Of a stretch of DNA of 6,755 nt, positions 5,694 through 6,755 are shown piece by piece. Positions within the stretch are counted from its first letter, which is position 1. The number at the start of each line of letters is the position of its first letter. Position numbers and translations under genes: made by a program. This DNA comes from an uncultured Eubacteriales bacterium (GTDB lineage: Bacteria > Bacillota > Clostridia > Lachnospirales > Bianqueaceae): positions 1 through 6,755 of the forward strand of contig ONYR01000250.1 of NCBI GenBank assembly GCA_900322165.1. Direction: 5' to 3'. The notes under the pieces are model-generated. The model was not told the DNA's origin and did no database searches. It worked only from the letters and a program-made list of their open reading frames with translations.

Positions 5694-6755
5694 TTATGCT
5701 TTTTTCTCTTTCACGGAGCGCCGGTTGAGGATCAGCAAGGCTCCGATAAGAAGCACCACTCCAACGCCAAGGCCGATCCACGGCATCTTCGTAAATCCGA
5801 TGATCAGGTATCCGATGGCGCAGACGATCGCAACCAGCGTTGCGTACGGGATCTGCGTTTCAACATGTTTGATATGCTGGCATTCCGCACCGGTCGAAGC
5901 CAGGATCGTCGTATCGGAGATCGGCGAGCAATGGTCACCGTATACCGAGCCGGCCAGCGTTGCGCCAAGGGCCGGAATCAGGATTTCGCTTCCGCCGCTT
6001 GCCGCACAGATCATCGTGACGATCGGGATCAGCATGCCGAACGTTCCCCAGGAAGTACCCATGGAGAAGGACATCACGGCCGCGATCACGAAGATGATAA
6101 ACGGAAGCAGTCCGAACGGAAGATTCGACGCGCTGACAAAACCGGAAATGAACTCGCCGGTTCCGATCATCTCGCGGCAGACACCGCCCAGCGTCCAGGA
6201 GAGGATCAGGATCAGCATCGGCGGGATGATGCTGCCGATACCGCCGACGATCGATTCGACGAACTCTTTCGGGCGCATGATCTTACGCGGAATGTACAGG
6301 AAGAACGCGACAACAAGCGCCGCGAACGCACCGAGCGACAGACCGCCGGTCGGGTTGGCACCGATCGCTTCGGAGAACGGAACGCCCTCGAAGAAACCGC
6401 CGACATACGCCATGCCGAGGATCGCACAAATAATCAGGGTAACGATCGGAAGCACCAGGTCACAGACCTTGCCCTTCGCGGAGCCTTCCGTCTTTTTCGC
6501 TTCGGAAGACGCGGCCGCGTTGCCTTCCTTCTCCGCCCGCTCTTCGGCCTGCTTCATCTTGCCGAAGTCCTTGCCGGATACACAGATGAACACCACCATG
6601 ATGATGGTCAGAAGCGCATACAGGTTGTACGGAATCGTGGAAAGAAACGCGTTGAAGCCGTTGGTTTCACTCAGATAAGAAGCGACAGCCACCGCCCAGG
6701 AAGAAACCGGGGCAATGATGCAGACCGGCGCGGCCGTTGCATCGATGATGTAAGC
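5694..6755 (-). CDS. NhaC-family Na+/H+ antiporter, C-terminal part (start beyond right edge)
   Basis: The open frame runs without a stop to the right edge, giving 353 visible residues of a membrane protein normally about 450-520 long. The first visible residues, AYIIDATAAPVCIIAP, and the motif GDHCSPISDTTILASTGA (visible residues 273-290) are typical of NhaC-type antiporters (TC 2.A.35). About eight hydrophobic segments are seen, at roughly 45-61, 98-118, 139-155, 170-190, 213-231, 239-252, 302-322 and 327-343. A charged, alanine-rich linker (about 62-97, rich in Lys/Glu) between the first two is probably a cytoplasmic loop. The GTG at 6692 is internal, not the start. The family exchanges Na+ for H+; some members exchange organic substrates such as malate/lactate, so the exact substrate is open. 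Its terminator and position give no direct link to the glycosidases. Codon use is strongly C/G-ending, as in well-expressed core genes. Confidence 0.88.
   Translation of the reverse strand, partial: AYIIDATAAPVCIIAPVSSWAVAVASYLSETNGFNAFLSTIPYNLYALLTIIMVVFICVSGKDFGKMKQAEERAEKEGNAAASSEAKKTEGSAKGKVCDLVLPIVTLIICAILGMAYVGGFFEGVPFSEAIGANPTGGLSLGAFAALVVAFFLYIPRKIMRPKEFVESIVGGIGSIIPPMLILILSWTLGGVCREMIGTGEFISGFVSASNLPFGLLPFIIFVIAAVMSFSMGTSWGTFGMLIPIVTMICAASGGSEILIPALGATLAGSVYGDHCSPISDTTILASTGAECQHIKHVETQIPYATLVAIVCAIGYLIIGFTKMPWIGLGVGVVLLIGALLILNRRSVKEKKA

Noticed and set aside
5647..6678. 343-codon open frame on the plus strand opposite the antiporter gene
   Set aside because: It is antisense to a clear NhaC-family gene, its start lies in the loop side of a terminator hairpin, and its composition (Pro, Ser, Ile, Arg rich) is that of a shadow frame.

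Overview
The window looks like part of a chromosome from a carbohydrate-fermenting, low-to-middle GC member of the Bacillota, probably gut- or rumen-associated. I infer this from the strong AGGAG-type ribosome binding sites, sigma-A-like promoters, short intergenic gaps with hairpin/T-run terminators, a TTG start, and the mix of intracellular glycosidases, an AraC-family regulator and an NhaC antiporter. Nothing seen fixes the genus.

Layout. Positions 1-73 are non-coding and hold what looks like a promoter reading leftward out of the window. From 74 to 2466, on the minus strand, two tandem paralogous family GH5 glycosidase genes form a likely operon; the upstream gene is 1297-2466 (TTG start) and the downstream gene is 74-1237. 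Both resemble fungal-type exo-beta-1,3-glucanases but have no signal peptide. A 188-base divergent regulatory region (2467-2654) separates them from an AraC-family regulator on the plus strand (2655-3872), which ends inside its own terminator. Converging on it from the right is a GH43 beta-xylosidase-type gene on the minus strand (3886-5517) with its own promoter. A terminator at 5629-5672 separates this from an NhaC-family antiporter gene on the minus strand (5694 to the right edge), whose start lies outside the window.

How it may work together. The AraC-type protein is the obvious candidate to control the divergent GH5 pair. A 17-base element (AGAAWATTGTGCTAAAA on the minus strand) lies upstream of the GH5 promoter and recurs, with one mismatch and the same 17-base distance to a TTGG-type -35 box, in the leftmost 74 bases. 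This suggests a small regulon that includes the next gene to the left, perhaps an oligosaccharide uptake system, although that gene is not visible. With three glycosidases lacking export signals, the locus is best read as cytoplasmic processing of imported plant or microbial beta-glycan oligosaccharides (beta-glucan and xylan types). The NhaC gene is probably an unrelated housekeeping neighbour.

No RNA genes, CRISPR arrays, insertion sequences or phage features were seen. I do not see a clearly new molecular system. The most notable signal is the shared regulatory element and the bacterial tandem GH5 pair under it.
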